64,000 nucleotides of DNA, taken from Sphingobacteriales bacterium. Lineage in GTDB: Bacteria > Bacteroidota > Bacteroidia > Chitinophagales > Chitinophagaceae. Both the position numbers and the translations under genes were made by a program. The notes beneath the pieces were generated by a model, which did not search any database, had not been told where the DNA came from, and saw nothing but the letters and a program-made list of their open reading frames with translations. Positions 37,801 through 47,933 of this stretch are shown here, piece after piece. The stretch spans positions 248,001 through 312,000 of the forward strand of contig SEFP01000003.1 of assembly GCA_004144185.1 (NCBI GenBank), in the 5' to 3' direction. Positions within the stretch are counted from its first letter, which is position 1. Every line of letters begins with the position of its first letter.

Positions 37801-39210
37801 CTTGCCTTCAATCAGTTTAGGCTGGAACGCCTGGATAGACAACCGGTGAAGGGTTGGGGCCCGGTTCAGCAGAATCGGGTGTCCTTTCAGGACATTCTCC
37901 AGAATGTCGTAGACCACCGCTTCTTTCTTCTCAACCAGTTTTTTGGCACTTTTCACAGTTTTGGAGATGCCCCGCTCCATGAGTTTCCGGATGATGAACG
38001 GCTTGAACAGTTCGGCAGCCATATCTTTTGGCAGACCGCACTCGTGCAGTTTCATTTCCGGACCTACGACGATTACCGAACGACCGGAATAATCGACCCG
38101 CTTACCCAGAAGGTTTTGACGGAACCGACCTTGTTTACCTTTCAGGACGTCGGAGAGCGATTTAAGGGCACGGCCACCTTCTGCTTTTACGGCGTTGGAT
38201 TTCCGGCTGTTATCGAACAGGGAATCCACCGCTTCCTGCAGCATCCGCTTTTCGTTCCGGAGAATGACTTCCGGCGCTTTGATTTCGATCAAACGCTTCA
38301 GACGGTTGTTCCGGATAATGACACGGCGGTACAGATCGTTCAGATCGGACGACGCAAAACGGCCGCCGTCGAGTGGAACGAGTGGACGCAGTTCCGGTGG
38401 AATCACGGGGATGTACTGCATCACCGTCCACTCCATTTTATTTTCTACGCGGGTATTGGCATCTTTAAACGCTTCAACCACGCTCAGGCGCTTCAGGGCT
38501 TCCTGCTTCCGCTGCTGGCTGGTTTCGTTGGCGGCAGCATAGCGCAGTTCGTGCGACAGGCTTTCCAGGTCGAGGCGGCTCAGCATGGTGTGGACCGCAT
38601 CAGCACCCATCTTGGCGACGAACTTGTTCGGATCTTCGTCCGGAAGGTATTGGTTTTCCTTCGGCAGTGCGTCGAGGAGGTCCAGATATTCATCTTCGGA
38701 CAGCAGCTGGAGATACGTCTTTTCGCTGTCTTTCAGGTTCAGCTTGGTGCGGATCATTTCTTCCGCGGCACCGCCATTTACGACCACGTAGCGCTCGTAG
38801 TAGACAATGCTTTCCAGCTTTTTGGATGAAGAGCCCAGCAGGTAACCGATCTTGTTGGGAAGCGATTTAAAGTACCAGATGTGAACGACAGGCACCACCA
38901 GTTTGATGTGGCCCATGCGCTCGCGGCGGACTTTCTTTTCAGTTACTTCTACGCCGCAACGGTCGCAGACGATGTTTTTGTAGCGAATGCGCTTGTATTT
39001 ACCGCAATAGCATTCGTAGTCTTTCACCGGTCCAAAGATCTTTTCGCAGAAAAGACCATCGCGTTCCGGCTTATAGGTGCGGTAGTTAATGGTTTCCGGC
39101 TTCAGTACTTCACCGTACGAACGGTCAAGGATAGAATCCGGTGAGGCCAGCGAGATGGTGATCTTGCTAAAGCCTTGTTTAGGTTTGAGATCTTTTTTAT
39201 GAAGAGCCAT
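34885..39210 (-). CDS. rpoC: DNA-directed RNA polymerase subunit beta'
   Basis: 1441 aa, normal for Bacteroidota. Catalytic subunit of RNA polymerase. Zinc-binding N-terminus ([20 protein letters not shown]), the DNA-entry zipper region, the Mg-chelating NADFDGD motif in [20 protein letters not shown], and the second zinc site [13 protein letters not shown] are intact. Same strand and evidently same transcript as rpoB, but separated from it by two membrane-protein genes; its start lies 22 bases after the second of them. Confidence 0.98.
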   Translation of the reverse strand: MALHKKDLKPKQGFSKITISLASPDSILDRSYGEVLKPETINYRTYKPERDGLFCEKIFGPVKDYECYCGKYKRIRYKNIVCDRCGVEVTEKKVRRERMGHIKLVVPVVHIWYFKSLPNKIGYLLGSSSKKLESIVYYERYVVVNGGAAEEMIRTKLNLKDSEKTYLQLLSEDEYLDLLDALPKENQYLPDEDPNKFVAKMGADAVHTMLSRLDLESLSHELRYAAANETSQQRKQEALKRLSVVEAFKDANTRVENKMEWTVMQYIPVIPPELRPLVPLDGGRFASSDLNDLYRRVIIRNNRLKRLIEIKAPEVILRNEKRMLQEAVDSLFDNSRKSNAVKAEGGRALKSLSDVLKGKQGRFRQNLLGKRVDYSGRSVIVVGPEMKLHECGLPKDMAAELFKPFIIRKLMERGISKTVKSAKKLVEKKEAVVYDILENVLKGHPILLNRAPTLHRLSIQAFQPKLIEGKAIQLHPLVCSAFNADFDGDQMAVHVPLSNAAVLEAQLLMLASHNILNPQNGTPITLPSQDMVLGLYYISKGKKTQGDEIVKGEGMTFYSPEEVIIAHNEKRVDLHAWIRVRVGVRDENGEVVTKLTETTVGRVLFNQFVPKQNGYVNALLTKKSLREIIGEILKNTNIPTTVEFLDNIKTLGFRTAFRGGLSFNISDLTIPDVKAQLVAAAQGEVDEVWENYNMGLITNNERYNQIIDIWSRVDTRVTETLMREMAADKQGFNSVYMMLDSGARGSKQQVKQLAGLRGLMAKPRRSGSTGSEIIENPILSNFKTGLSVLDYFISTHGARKGLADTALKTADAGYLTRRLVDVAQDVVINEEDCGTLRGIATSALKDNEEIVEPLYDRILGRTSLHDVFDPINDALLIVAGEEITEDVARRIEDSAVETVEIRSVLTCESKRGVCAKCYGKNLATGYMTQRGDAVGIIAAQSIGEPGTQLTLRTFHVGGVAGSSATESQLVARFDGTLLFDGLRTTTFTNDEGEKTEAVIGRTGEVRIVDEEADRLLITNNIPYGSVLKVKDGQKITKGDVIVTWDPFNAVILSEVNGTVNFENIIEGVTYREEADEQTGHREKVVIETKDKTKIPAIGIIGEENKSYNLPVGSHIVIEDGEKVHNGQVLVKIPRVLGRSRDITGGLPRVTELFEARNPSNPAVVAEIDGVVSFGGVKRGNREISVESRDGLTKKYLVPLTRHIMVQDGDFVKAGNPLSEGATTPSDILAIKGPFAVQEYLVNEIQEVYRLQGVKINDKHVEVIVRQMMRKVTIIDPGDTKFLEDDVEEKIDFAEENEFIFDKKFIEDGGDSEKFKPGMIVTLREIREENSLLKRADKKIVEFRDARAATSHPLLLGITKASLSTRSWVSAASFQETTKVLSQASINGKTDYLQGLKENVITGNLIPAGTGSREYEDLVVGSKEDFDLLLSNREVLTFDEDE

Positions 39211-39232
39211 AAGGAGTTAAAACAAGTAAGGT

Positions 39233-40621
39233 CTAAGAATGTTCCAGCTTTCGGAGTCCACCGGAAATCCGGAGCAACACCTGGTTGTAGCTGAGCGAGA
39301 AAAGTAAGAGCGGAAACAGCTTGAATAAACCGCGCTTGGTGGTATTGGCCAGATCCATCAAAGGCAAAACGTAGCCCAGGAAGGGAAGACCGATATATAC
39401 AATCAGCACAGCCACCAGCCAGGGCCGCGCAGAAGCCGGGATTTTCCGGAACAGCACCAGATCAGCGATAAAAAACAGCAGAAAGACGTACAGGATGGGT
39501 CCGTACAATCGTGCAGCGCCGTCTCCAAACAACAGTTCGCTGTTTACATCGCTGAAGCGGTTAAAAAACGGCGACAGATCCGACAGATTGGAATTGATTT
39601 TTCCGTCGATGGAATAGCCTTGTGGCAGGTACGCATTGATATAGAGCGTGATGCTCAGCAGGTACGCGATCAGTGCCGGCAGCACAAATGCAGTGGTGGT
39701 CAGCGCAGCGGCTACAAATGGGCGTTTGCGATGCAGCAGCTGGTTCCATAGCAAAATGAAGATTCCGGCGAAGCCAATCAGCACCAGCGTCTCGGAGCGC
39801 ACATATGTTGCAACGCCGCCCAGTACCGCTGCCAGTGCCAGATTGCCCCGCTCTTCCGGATACTCAAACGACCGTATCAGGAAAAACAGGGCTACCGTCA
39901 GATACACCATGTTGCTGTAGTCAAACAGAATCATGATGGTATAGGCATACACTTCCGGAATCGCCATGAAGAAGATCAGCAGGCAACCAGTGACGATCTT
40001 ATGCAACCGCAACGAAAGTGCGTGATACAGAAAAACGATAAACGCGGTAACCAGGGTAATCAGCCAGACCTGTCCAAATGGGAAACCGGCATACTTATAA
40101 ATCACCTGGAGTGTGGTCAGGTACGGCGGTTTAAACTGGTTGTTGGTACTTTCCAGATCCACGGTAAACACCGAGTTCACCATGGTTTTTTCTTTGATGG
40201 TATACTCGGCAATCACTTCAGGACCGGAGGTGAGATCTCGGGGCGTCGGCGGATAGTAAAAGCACCGCCAGGCACCTACGAATATCATAAAACCGATAAT
40301 CGCGATAAACGGCACTTCATACAACTTGGGCAACAGCCGGAGGCTTTTACCCTGCTCTTTCAGGTTGGCTATAAACTGCCGTCCCTGAAGCCCGATCGCC
40401 AATCCGGTCACCAGCGTAATCGCCAGAGCGATAGTGCCACCGGTCAGCGGGATTTTCAGCAGTTCCATGAAAAACGGCAGAATGGAATACACCGCCAGTC
40501 CCAGCAATACCGATACCGACACGTGAATCCAGCCACCGATCCGGATCCGGAAGGCGCTCAGCAGGGCAAAGCCGAGGAGCCACTGCGCAATCGCCAGCAA
40601 CAACAAGGTGAGAAGCGCCAT
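39233..40621 (-). CDS. Polytopic membrane protein, GT-C-like, inserted between rpoB and rpoC
   Basis: 462 aa with roughly 11-12 hydrophobic helices over the whole length and a large loop near 120-180 (PPTPRDLTSGPEVIAEYTIKEK). This layout, with an acidic/aromatic first loop and helices bearing scattered charged residues, is like membrane glycosyltransferases of the GT-C type, but I see no motif that proves it. Its ATG overlaps the stop of the 180-aa gene by one base (TGATG), so the two are translated together. Both sit inside the rpoB-rpoC operon, an unusual place. Confidence 0.7.
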   Translation of the reverse strand: MALLTLLLLAIAQWLLGFALLSAFRIRIGGWIHVSVSVLLGLAVYSILPFFMELLKIPLTGGTIALAITLVTGLAIGLQGRQFIANLKEQGKSLRLLPKLYEVPFIAIIGFMIFVGAWRCFYYPPTPRDLTSGPEVIAEYTIKEKTMVNSVFTVDLESTNNQFKPPYLTTLQVIYKYAGFPFGQVWLITLVTAFIVFLYHALSLRLHKIVTGCLLIFFMAIPEVYAYTIMILFDYSNMVYLTVALFFLIRSFEYPEERGNLALAAVLGGVATYVRSETLVLIGFAGIFILLWNQLLHRKRPFVAAALTTTAFVLPALIAYLLSITLYINAYLPQGYSIDGKINSNLSDLSPFFNRFSDVNSELLFGDGAARLYGPILYVFLLFFIADLVLFRKIPASARPWLVAVLIVYIGLPFLGYVLPLMDLANTTKRGLFKLFPLLLFSLSYNQVLLRISGGLRKLEHS

Positions 40622-41163
40622 CAGAGTCGGGTTTTGTATTGGTTGAACGCTTTTACAATTGAATCCAGCTGCACAGGACTTTGAACCGAGTCGATCAGCA
40701 TCTGGCCATTGGCCGCGTGAACGTACCAGTTGGGCCGGACACCGTTTTTATACCAATACGGATTCATGTTATCATTTACATTCGGCCACAGGGTTTTGAG
40801 ACCGGTCATGTAATAGAAAATCGCGGGCTCCGGAACGTAATAATCCATTCCGTTGGCCGTGAAATAATCCGATGGCGGCATCAGCACCAGTGCCTTTTTA
40901 GCCAATCCTTTTTCTTCAAAATACCCGGCAATCGCCTTTGAATAGTAATAGCCACCACCCCAGCGTTCCAGTTTCCGGCGTTCCAGATCCAGTTCTTCCT
41001 TTTGCTCGCCATAGGCTTCCCAGTACGTATCAATACGTTCATCGAAGAAGGCTTCGTTGAGCTTATAGGCTACAAAAGCAACCAGAAGCGCAATGAGCAG
41101 CAGGAAAACCCGGTTTATAAAGGATCCGTTGGCAGGAGCCGGAGGAGTTGTGTCTATCGGCAT
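40621..41163 (-). CDS. Single-pass membrane protein, inserted between rpoB and rpoC
   Basis: 180 aa of unknown function. One N-terminal transmembrane helix (about 17-37, FINRVFLLLIALLVAFVAYKL), followed by an extracytoplasmic domain of about 140 residues. This starts with a charged, probably helical segment (ERIDTYWEAYGEQKEELDLERRKLERW) and continues with a Tyr/Trp/Pro-rich part (MDYYVPEPAIFYYMTG, MNPYWYKNGVRPNWYVHAANG). Translationally coupled to the 462-aa membrane protein, so they probably form a complex or act on one substrate. First gene after rpoB, 111 bases downstream of its stop. Confidence 0.68.
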   Translation of the reverse strand: MPIDTTPPAPANGSFINRVFLLLIALLVAFVAYKLNEAFFDERIDTYWEAYGEQKEELDLERRKLERWGGGYYYSKAIAGYFEEKGLAKKALVLMPPSDYFTANGMDYYVPEPAIFYYMTGLKTLWPNVNDNMNPYWYKNGVRPNWYVHAANGQMLIDSVQSPVQLDSIVKAFNQYKTRL

Positions 41164-41274
41164 AAAGAAGCGTACGCGTTCCGAAAATCAGCACCAGGTA
41201 CCTCCGTTCCGGAACAGGCGTTGTTGAGCAGTACTGCCCAACAGACGCCCTATTCCGGAAAGAAGTTGGTGTAC
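41164..41274 (-). other. Spacer between rpoB and the inserted membrane genes
   Basis: 111 bases with two TTCCGGAA copies and an imperfect hairpin (about 41217-41247, GGCGTTGTTG against CAACAGACGCC with one bulge) that lacks a following T-run. No promoter box is evident, so read-through from rpoB into the membrane genes and rpoC is expected. The hairpin could tune that read-through. Confidence 0.4.
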
Positions 41275-44200
41275 TTAATCAAAATTCAGTTCCAGACCCA
41301 GACCGCGCAGCTCGTTCACCAATACGTTGAACGACTCCGGTGTACCAGGTTTTGGAATGTTATCGCCTTTTACGATGGCTTCGTACGTCTTGGCACGGCC
41401 TACGATGTCATCGGATTTCAGCGTTAGCAGTTCCTGCAGGATGTTGGCAGCACCATAGGCTTCGAGTGCCCATACTTCCATTTCCCCGAAACGCTGACCA
41501 CCAAACTGCGCTTTACCACCCAACGGCTGCTGGGTAATGAGCGAGTACGGTCCGATTGAACGGGCGTGCATCTTATCATCTACCATGTGGTGGAGCTTGA
41601 TCATATAGATAATGCCCACCGTGGCTTTCTGATCAAAGCGCTCGCCGGTTTCACCATCATAGAGATAGGTGTGACCAAAGTCGGGCAAGCCGGCTTCAGT
41701 AATCAATCCGTCGATTTCGTCTACAGAAGCACCGTCAAAGATTGGGGTTGCGAAGCGAACATTCAGCTTCTCACCGGCCCAGCCCAGGATGGTTTCATAG
41801 ATCTGACCGAGGTTCATCCGGGACGGTACCCCCAGTGGGTTCAGTACGATATCGACCGGCGTTCCGTCTTCGAGGAACGGCATGTCTTCGGCACGAACGA
41901 TCCGGGCAACGATCCCTTTGTTACCGTGGCGACCGGCCATTTTATCACCTACTTTCAGCTTCCGCTTGGCAGCGAGGTATACTTTGGCCAGCTTCAGAAC
42001 CCCTGCAGGCAGCTCATCACCAATACTCAGGTTGAACTTCTCGCGCTTGTATCGACCCAGTTCTTCGTTGTATTTGATGCTGTAGTTGTGCAGCAGCTGG
42101 TTCAGCAGATCATCCACTTCTTCCTCGCCGGTCCAGCCCAGTGGATTGACATTCTGGAAGTCAATCGCACCGAGGTTTTTCGGGTTGAACTTACCGCCTT
42201 TGGCGATAATCATCTCACCAAAGTTGTTGGAAACCCCTGCCGAAGACTTGTCTTTCAAGAGCGTCATCAGTTTATCCATCAACAGTTCTTTAATGCTGCT
42301 GAGGTTTTTACTGTGGGTTTCTTCGATTTTCTCCAGCTGCCCTTTTTCGCGGGTTTTGGCGGTTTTATCTTTCTTGGCGCGCTGGAAGAGTTGCTTCTTA
42401 ATAACAATACCTTCAATTCCGGATGGAGCTTTCAGGGATGCATCTTTCGCATCACCGGCTTTATCACCAAAGATGGCACGCAGCAGTTTTTCTTCCGGCG
42501 TCGGGTCAGTCTCGCCTTTCGGTGTGATCTTACCGATCAGGATATCGCCTTCCTTGATGTGCGCACCAATGCGGATCAGACCATTTTCGTCGAGGTCTTT
42601 CGTAGCTTCTTCCGAAACGTTCGGGATATCGCTCGTCAGTTCTTCCTCACCCAGTTTGGTATCGCGGACTTCCAGTTCGTACTCATCAATGTGAATCGAC
42701 GTGAACAGATCATCACGCACGACTTTCTCATTGATTACGATGGCATCCTCGAAGTTGTACCCTTTCCAAGGCATGAATGCCACTTTCAGGTTACGTCCCA
42801 GTGCCAGTTCACCACCCTGTGTAGCGTATCCTTCGGTCAGGAAGTCGCCGGTTTTCACCTTCTGTCCTTTCCGGACAGCCGGCTTCAGGGTGATAGAGGT
42901 ACTTTGGTTGGTTTTGACGTACTTGGTGAGCGTGTACTTCATCAGGTCGTCCTCAAACGATACCAGACGCGCCTTGTCGTTACGATTGTAGCGCACATGG
43001 ATTTCGTTGGCGTCTACGTATTCGACCACGCCATCGCCTTCAGCGTGGAACTGAATCCGCGCATCGCGGGCCGCACGGCCTTCCAGACCGGTTCCTACGA
43101 TCGGCACTTGCGGACGAATCAGCGGCACCGCCTGGCGCTGCATGTTCGATCCCATCAGCGCCCGGTTGGCATCATCGTGCTCCAGGAACGGAATGAGGGA
43201 AGCAGACAGACCTACAATCTGGTTTGGCGCCACGTCCATGTACTCGACTTCATCCGGAGCCAGGATCGGGAAGTCGCCGGTTTGGCGGGCTTTGATCTGG
43301 TCTTCCACGAAGTGCCCTTTATCATCGAGTGGTACGTTGGCCTGGGCAATTTTAGCCAGATCTTCTTCTTCGGCAGACAGATACGTCTGCTTTTTAAGAT
43401 CGACCCGACCGTCTTTTACTTTGCGGTAAGGGGTTTCGATAAAGCCCATATCGTTGATCTTGGCATGTACGCAGAGCGTAGAGATCAGACCAATGTTTGG
43501 ACCTTCCGGCGTTTCGATCGTACAGAGACGACCGTAGTGAGAATAGTGTACGTCACGCACCTCAAAGCCTGCGCGCTCCCGGCTCAGACCACCGGGTCCG
43601 AGTGCAGAAATCCGACGCTTGTGCGTAATTTCCGACAGTGGGTTGGTCTGGTCAAGGAACTGCGAAAGTTGCGAGGTACCGAAGAACGAGTTGATCACCG
43701 AAGACAGGGTCCGCGCGTTGATCAGATCGATCGGTGTAAAGACCTCATTGTCACGTACGTTCATCCGCTCCCGGATCGTCCGGGCCATCCGGGCCAGACC
43801 GACGCCGAACTGCGCAAACAGCTGCTCGCCTACGGTCCGTACCCGACGGTTGCTCAGGTGATCGATATCATCGATCTCTGCTTTACCGTTGGTAAGGCGG
43901 ACGAGATACTTGATGATGGTAATGATATCGTCTTTGGAAAGCACTTTGCTATCCAGGTTGACGTCCAGGCCGAGCTTACGGTTGATTTTGTACCGACCGA
44001 CTTCACCGAGGTCATAACGCTTGTCGGAGAAGAACAGCTTGTCGATGATTCCACGGGCGGTTTCATCATCTGGTGCATCAGATCCCCGGAGCTGACGGTA
44101 GATATGCTGAACCGCTTCCAGTTCAGAATTCGACGTGTCTTTGTTCAGCGTGTTGTAGATGATGCTGTAGTCGCCGGAAACTTCTTCCTTTTGCAGGAAT

Positions 44201-45084
44201 ACCGTCGGGATACCCAGTCCAACGATCGTATCGAGGTTGTAGTCATCAATCACTGCATCGCGGTCGAGGATCACCTCGTTCCGCTCAATGCTTACGACTT
44301 CACCGGTGTCTTCATCTACGAAGTCTTCCGTCCAGGAGCGCAGCACCCGTGCACCGAGGCGGCGGCCGATGTTGGCTTCCAGGGTTTTACGGTCGGCTTT
44401 CACCTCATCGGCCATGCCGAAGAGTTGCAGGATGTCTTTATCGGTTTCATAACCGATCGAACGCAGCAACGTGGTTACCGGGAATTTCTTTTTCCGGTCG
44501 ATGTACGCGTACATCACGTTGTTGATATCGGTTGCAAACTCCATCCAGGCGCCTTTGAACGGGATAACGCGGGCGGAGTAGATTTTGGTACCATTGGGGT
44601 GCACGCTCTGACCGAAGAATACGCCGGGAGAGCGGTGCAGCTGGGATACCACTACACGCTCGGCACCGTTGATAACAAACGTACCGCGTGGGGTCATGTA
44701 AGGGATGTTGCCCAGAAACACATCCTGAACGATGGTTTCAAAGTCAACGTGTTCTTCATCATTACAGCTTAGCTTCAGCTTGGCTTTCAGCGGCACACTG
44801 TACGTGAGGCCACGCTCCATACACTCGTCGATCGAGTAGCGGGGCGGGTCGATGAAGTAATCAAGAAACTCAAGTACGAAGATGTTGCGGGTATCGGAAA
44901 TTGGAAAGTTTTCCTTAAACACGCGAAACAAACCTTCGTTGTTGCGCTTATCCGGCGTCGTTTCCAGCTGGAAGAAATCCTGGAAGGATTGCAGCTGAAT
45001 GGCGAGCAGGTCCGGCGTATCGGCAACGTCGTGGATTTTACCGAAGTTGATCCGGCCGGTGGCGGTTGTCTTCTGTGGAGCCAT
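41275..45084 (-). CDS. rpoB: DNA-directed RNA polymerase subunit beta
   Basis: 1269 aa, normal for the phylum. The rifampicin region reads [34 protein letters not shown] across its conserved core, with the sensitive-type Asp, His and Ser residues, so no resistance change is seen. PEGPNIGLI and [12 protein letters not shown] (active-site lysine region) are intact. Has its own exact promoter and a leader of about 175 bases. rplJ/rplL, which usually precede rpoB, are absent; the upstream neighbour is a divergent lipoprotein gene. Confidence 0.98.
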   Translation of the reverse strand: MAPQKTTATGRINFGKIHDVADTPDLLAIQLQSFQDFFQLETTPDKRNNEGLFRVFKENFPISDTRNIFVLEFLDYFIDPPRYSIDECMERGLTYSVPLKAKLKLSCNDEEHVDFETIVQDVFLGNIPYMTPRGTFVINGAERVVVSQLHRSPGVFFGQSVHPNGTKIYSARVIPFKGAWMEFATDINNVMYAYIDRKKKFPVTTLLRSIGYETDKDILQLFGMADEVKADRKTLEANIGRRLGARVLRSWTEDFVDEDTGEVVSIERNEVILDRDAVIDDYNLDTIVGLGIPTVFLQKEEVSGDYSIIYNTLNKDTSNSELEAVQHIYRQLRGSDAPDDETARGIIDKLFFSDKRYDLGEVGRYKINRKLGLDVNLDSKVLSKDDIITIIKYLVRLTNGKAEIDDIDHLSNRRVRTVGEQLFAQFGVGLARMARTIRERMNVRDNEVFTPIDLINARTLSSVINSFFGTSQLSQFLDQTNPLSEITHKRRISALGPGGLSRERAGFEVRDVHYSHYGRLCTIETPEGPNIGLISTLCVHAKINDMGFIETPYRKVKDGRVDLKKQTYLSAEEEDLAKIAQANVPLDDKGHFVEDQIKARQTGDFPILAPDEVEYMDVAPNQIVGLSASLIPFLEHDDANRALMGSNMQRQAVPLIRPQVPIVGTGLEGRAARDARIQFHAEGDGVVEYVDANEIHVRYNRNDKARLVSFEDDLMKYTLTKYVKTNQSTSITLKPAVRKGQKVKTGDFLTEGYATQGGELALGRNLKVAFMPWKGYNFEDAIVINEKVVRDDLFTSIHIDEYELEVRDTKLGEEELTSDIPNVSEEATKDLDENGLIRIGAHIKEGDILIGKITPKGETDPTPEEKLLRAIFGDKAGDAKDASLKAPSGIEGIVIKKQLFQRAKKDKTAKTREKGQLEKIEETHSKNLSSIKELLMDKLMTLLKDKSSAGVSNNFGEMIIAKGGKFNPKNLGAIDFQNVNPLGWTGEEEVDDLLNQLLHNYSIKYNEELGRYKREKFNLSIGDELPAGVLKLAKVYLAAKRKLKVGDKMAGRHGNKGIVARIVRAEDMPFLEDGTPVDIVLNPLGVPSRMNLGQIYETILGWAGEKLNVRFATPIFDGASVDEIDGLITEAGLPDFGHTYLYDGETGERFDQKATVGIIYMIKLHHMVDDKMHARSIGPYSLITQQPLGGKAQFGGQRFGEMEVWALEAYGAANILQELLTLKSDDIVGRAKTYEAIVKGDNIPKPGTPESFNVLVNELRGLGLELNFD

Positions 45085-45267
45085 AATAGTATTTAAAACA
45101 CCTGAACCAGATCAGGCGATAAGAATCAGCGGGGTTTAGTGAAGTAATAAGACGCCAAAAAGCCCACTTACAGAGGGTATCTGCAGGCAGGTTAGTAGGT
45201 TTATTTTCAGAGATTTTTTACCAAAAAGAAAGAGAGCACACGCAGAACCCTTCTGGTAAAGGGACTG

Positions 45268-45300
45268 CAAAGATACATCTGCAAGCTCTTTAATTGCAAA
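45268..45300 (-). promoter_or_regulatory. Promoter of the rpoB operon
   Basis: Minus strand: TTTG (45297-45300), 21-base spacer, TATCTTTG (45268-45275). This is an exact fit to the Bacteroidota housekeeping promoter TTTG-N19-21-TAnnTTTG, the best in the window. Transcription should start near 45263, leaving a ~175-base leader that contains small hairpins (for example CCTGA/TCAGG near the start codon). Confidence 0.72.
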
Positions 45301-45421
45301 TGATGTTCCAAAATAAGATAATTTTAATTATTTATTTATCTATAATTCATAAAGCAGTTTACAACAGTATTTTAGAAACCAAATTTTTACACAGAACACA
45401 TAACCACAAAACTATCATTTC

Positions 45422-45449
45422 TTTGTTTCAATGCTGTGCACTATTTTGG
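45422..45449 (+). promoter_or_regulatory. Candidate promoter of the 178-aa lipoprotein gene
   Basis: TTTG (45422-45425), 16-base spacer, TATTTTGG (45442-45449, one mismatch to TAnnTTTG). Leader of about 18 bases to the ATG at 45471. Confidence 0.3.
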
Positions 45450-45470
45450 CCTTTCGTTTTATCTGATTCC

Positions 45471-46007
45471 ATGCGTTTATCTTCTCTAGCGCTGCTGGCT
45501 GCGCTTCCGGTTTGCCTGTTTTCCTGCACCAAAGACGATGTGACCGAATCGGCACCTGTGTATCGCCACCAGGTATACAATTATAGTTTCAATCGTGGTC
45601 AGGTTGCCGGAAAGCCTTTGTACTATAATCGGCGACTGCGCCTCGACTCGATGCGGGCCGTCTTGATCCTGGACGAAAAGCCGGATACAGCAACGCTGAT
45701 TACCATCTCCTTATTCAATGCACCTGCCAACGAAACGTTTCCGGTCGGTATTCACCTGGCAGAGGATACGGCCCGCTGGGGCTATCGCCGCACGGCCGAC
45801 AGCGCTATTTTCGCCCGGACGATGGGTGGCAACGGCCAGGGCAGTGTGGTTACTGATACCTTCCGGACCCGCTTCAGCTTTGACTACCTGACCAAAAACT
45901 ACCGGGGTTGGCTGATCGTTAAAGATCCTGTTTTACCGGATACCACGTTGAATATTGATACCAGTTCTCCGGCGATCTTCCCGGTTTTCGGAACCTTTGC
46001 CCGGTAA
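45471..46007 (+). CDS. Hypothetical lipoprotein
   Basis: 178 aa from the ATG at 45471, chosen because it begins a lipoprotein signal (MRLSSLALLAALPVCLFSC, lipobox Cys 19). The longer ORF from 45294 lies mostly over promoter-like AT-rich DNA. The mature part is beta-rich (SFNRGQVAGKPLYYNRRLRLDSMRAVLILDEKPDTATLITISLFNAPANETFPVGIHLAEDT) and ends near a C-terminal FPVFGTFAR. I do not recognise the family. It stands immediately before the sua5 gene on the same strand and may share its transcript. Confidence 0.7.
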   Translation: MRLSSLALLAALPVCLFSCTKDDVTESAPVYRHQVYNYSFNRGQVAGKPLYYNRRLRLDSMRAVLILDEKPDTATLITISLFNAPANETFPVGIHLAEDTARWGYRRTADSAIFARTMGGNGQGSVVTDTFRTRFSFDYLTKNYRGWLIVKDPVLPDTTLNIDTSSPAIFPVFGTFAR

Positions 46008-46037
46008 CCTTCCGCTTTTTCCAAACCAGTTTTTCGG

Positions 46038-47009
46038 GTGATTACAGAAACCGGAACCGACTTCCGGAAGGCCGCCGCATTGCTGGAAGCAGGCAAAGTG
46101 GTAGCTGTTCCTACTGAAACGGTTTACGGACTGGCGGCTAATGCCACAGATGCAGATGCGGTTCTCAAAATCTTTGAAGCCAAACAACGTCCGCAGTTCA
46201 ATCCGCTGATCGTGCATGTTCCGGAAACAGCTCAGGCATTTGACTATGCCCTTGCAGTTCCGGATGCAGCCCATCGACTGGCAGCTGCGTTTTGGCCAGG
46301 ACCGCTAACCTTATTACTGCCCAAGAAAAATGTAATCTCTGACCTGGTTACGGCCGGCAGCGATCGCGTGGCGCTTCGGGTGCCTGCCCACCCCCTATTC
46401 CGGACGCTGCTAAAACAGTTGTCGTTTCCATTGGCGGCTCCCAGTGCCAACCGTTCCGGAAGCATCAGCCCTACCCGTGCCAGCCATGTCCAACAGAGCC
46501 TGGACGGACGGATCCCGTATATTCTGGATGGCGGCGAAAGCGCCGTAGGACTGGAATCCACAATTGTTGGTTTTGACGCAGCTGACCAACCGGTTTTGTA
46601 TCGGGTTGGTGGTCTGAGTCCGGAAGCGATCGAAGCGGTGTTAGGACATTCTATATCATTACAACATCAGCCGGCAGAGCATCCGGTAGCACCAGGTCAG
46701 TTGCGGGTACATTATGCGCCAGACGTTCCATTGTATCTGGGGGATCTGAACTTCTTGTCCCAGCAGCATCCGTCCGGAAAAACAGTTATCATCTGTTTTC
46801 GAAATCCACCGGTCGATCCTATAATCCCCCATTTTATGCTGGCACCGGAAGGGGATCTGGAAACGGCGGCCAAAAACCTGTTTACAGCCCTTCACTGGGC
46901 TAACAGCCAGGCTGCCGATCAGATTCTGGCGGAACCGGTTCCGGAAACAGGACTGGGACTGGCCATTAACGACCGGCTTCGACGGGCTTCGGTCAATTAT
47001 GAATTCTAG
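46038..47009 (+). CDS. tsaC: L-threonylcarbamoyladenylate synthase (Sua5 type)
   Basis: 323 aa. Makes threonylcarbamoyl-AMP from threonine, bicarbonate and ATP for t6A37 of ANN-decoding tRNAs. The YrdC domain (1-200) contains VVAVPTETVYGLAANA, KIFEAKQRPQFNPLIVHV and APSANRSGSISPT. The linker APGQLRVHYAPDVPLY joins the C-terminal Sua5 domain, so this is the long Sua5 form rather than short TsaC. Start is GTG at 46038. MtaB at 50-51.3 kb modifies the same tRNA base later. Confidence 0.93.
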   Translation: MITETGTDFRKAAALLEAGKVVAVPTETVYGLAANATDADAVLKIFEAKQRPQFNPLIVHVPETAQAFDYALAVPDAAHRLAAAFWPGPLTLLLPKKNVISDLVTAGSDRVALRVPAHPLFRTLLKQLSFPLAAPSANRSGSISPTRASHVQQSLDGRIPYILDGGESAVGLESTIVGFDAADQPVLYRVGGLSPEAIEAVLGHSISLQHQPAEHPVAPGQLRVHYAPDVPLYLGDLNFLSQQHPSGKTVIICFRNPPVDPIIPHFMLAPEGDLETAAKNLFTALHWANSQAADQILAEPVPETGLGLAINDRLRRASVNYEF

Positions 47010-47135
47010 TTACCAAAGTAAATCGCTCCAATTCTTAACGCTACGTTAATGCCCTGGCACGATTGTAGAGCGGGCGGATAGATTAGTACAATCTTTCTAT
47101 TTTCCACCTCCTTTTTTACGCTTTTTCAGACAGCT

Positions 47136-47918
47136 ATGTCGCAAACTACAACGGCCCCGCCGGTATGGGAAAAACCACTGCTGGCGATTGCAGACCAGGT
47201 GCGGTTCATGGGGTCTTTTTTCCGGAATATGTTCCGTTCCGGTTTTGAATGGGGCGAATTTATTCGTCAGTGTTATCTGATTGGCTATAAATCGCTTTCA
47301 CTTTGCGGGATTACCGGGTTCATCCTTGGATTTGTGATGACACTTCAATCAGAGCCGACCATGAAAGAATTTGGTGCGGTGAGCTTTGTACCGGCAATGG
47401 TGTCCATCTCTGTAATCCGTGAAATCGGCCCTGTAATCATTGCCTTGATTTGCGCCGGTAAAGTAGCTTCCTCCATTGGCGCTGAACTGGGTTCGATGAA
47501 GGTTACCGAGCAGATTGACGCGATGGAAGTTTCCGGTGCCTCCCCGATGCAGTATCTGGTGGTGACGCGCATTCTGGCCTGTACCCTAATGGTGCCAATT
47601 TTGACGCTGATGGCCGATGCCCTGGCGCTGGCTGGTGGCTGGGTTGCTTCCAACATCAACCAGAAGGTTTCCTGGAGCGTATTTTTTACCAAAGCCTTCG
47701 GATCTCTTATTTTCTCCGATCTGATCCCGGCGTTTATCAAAACGATTTTCTTTGGGTTTGCCATCGGGTTTGTAGGTTCTTATAAAGGATACAACTCCGA
47801 CCGTGGCACGGAAAGCGTAGGCGTAGCAGCCAATAGTGCTGTAGTAAGTGCCTCCCTGTGGGTCATTGTACTGGACGCCATTGCGGTGCAGCTTACCTCC
47901 GTTTTTGCTTACAACTAA
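47136..47918 (+). CDS. mlaE: MlaE-family lipid ABC transporter permease
   Basis: 260 aa, typical MlaE/YrbE size with five to six membrane helices. The family centre GFVMTLQSEPTMKEFGAVSFVPAMVSISVIREIGPVIIALICAGKVASSIGAELGSMKVTEQIDAMEV is clear. Permease of the Mla-type system that moves phospholipids between membranes. First gene of an mlaE-mlaF-mlaD operon (15- and 14-base gaps). Confidence 0.94.
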   Translation: MSQTTTAPPVWEKPLLAIADQVRFMGSFFRNMFRSGFEWGEFIRQCYLIGYKSLSLCGITGFILGFVMTLQSEPTMKEFGAVSFVPAMVSISVIREIGPVIIALICAGKVASSIGAELGSMKVTEQIDAMEVSGASPMQYLVVTRILACTLMVPILTLMADALALAGGWVASNINQKVSWSVFFTKAFGSLIFSDLIPAFIKTIFFGFAIGFVGSYKGYNSDRGTESVGVAANSAVVSASLWVIVLDAIAVQLTSVFAYN

Positions 47919-47933
47919 GATCTTCCGGAAGAC

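Noticed and set aside
36346-38829. 827-aa open frame on the plus strand, antisense to rpoC
   Set aside because: Shadow of rpoC; no family resemblance and no start or promoter evidence.
43600-43900. Possible rifampicin-resistance change in rpoB
   Set aside because: The core region keeps the sensitive-type Asp, His and Ser; no known resistance substitution is visible.
41566-44772. 1068-aa open frame on the plus strand, antisense to rpoB
   Set aside because: Exactly opposite the conserved rpoB coding sequence and low-complexity in composition; a frame-shadow typical of GC-biased coding DNA.
45294-45470. Longer start (45294) for the lipoprotein gene
   Set aside because: The extra segment overlaps AT-rich promoter sequence and lacks a signal peptide; the ATG at 45471 begins a clean lipoprotein signal.
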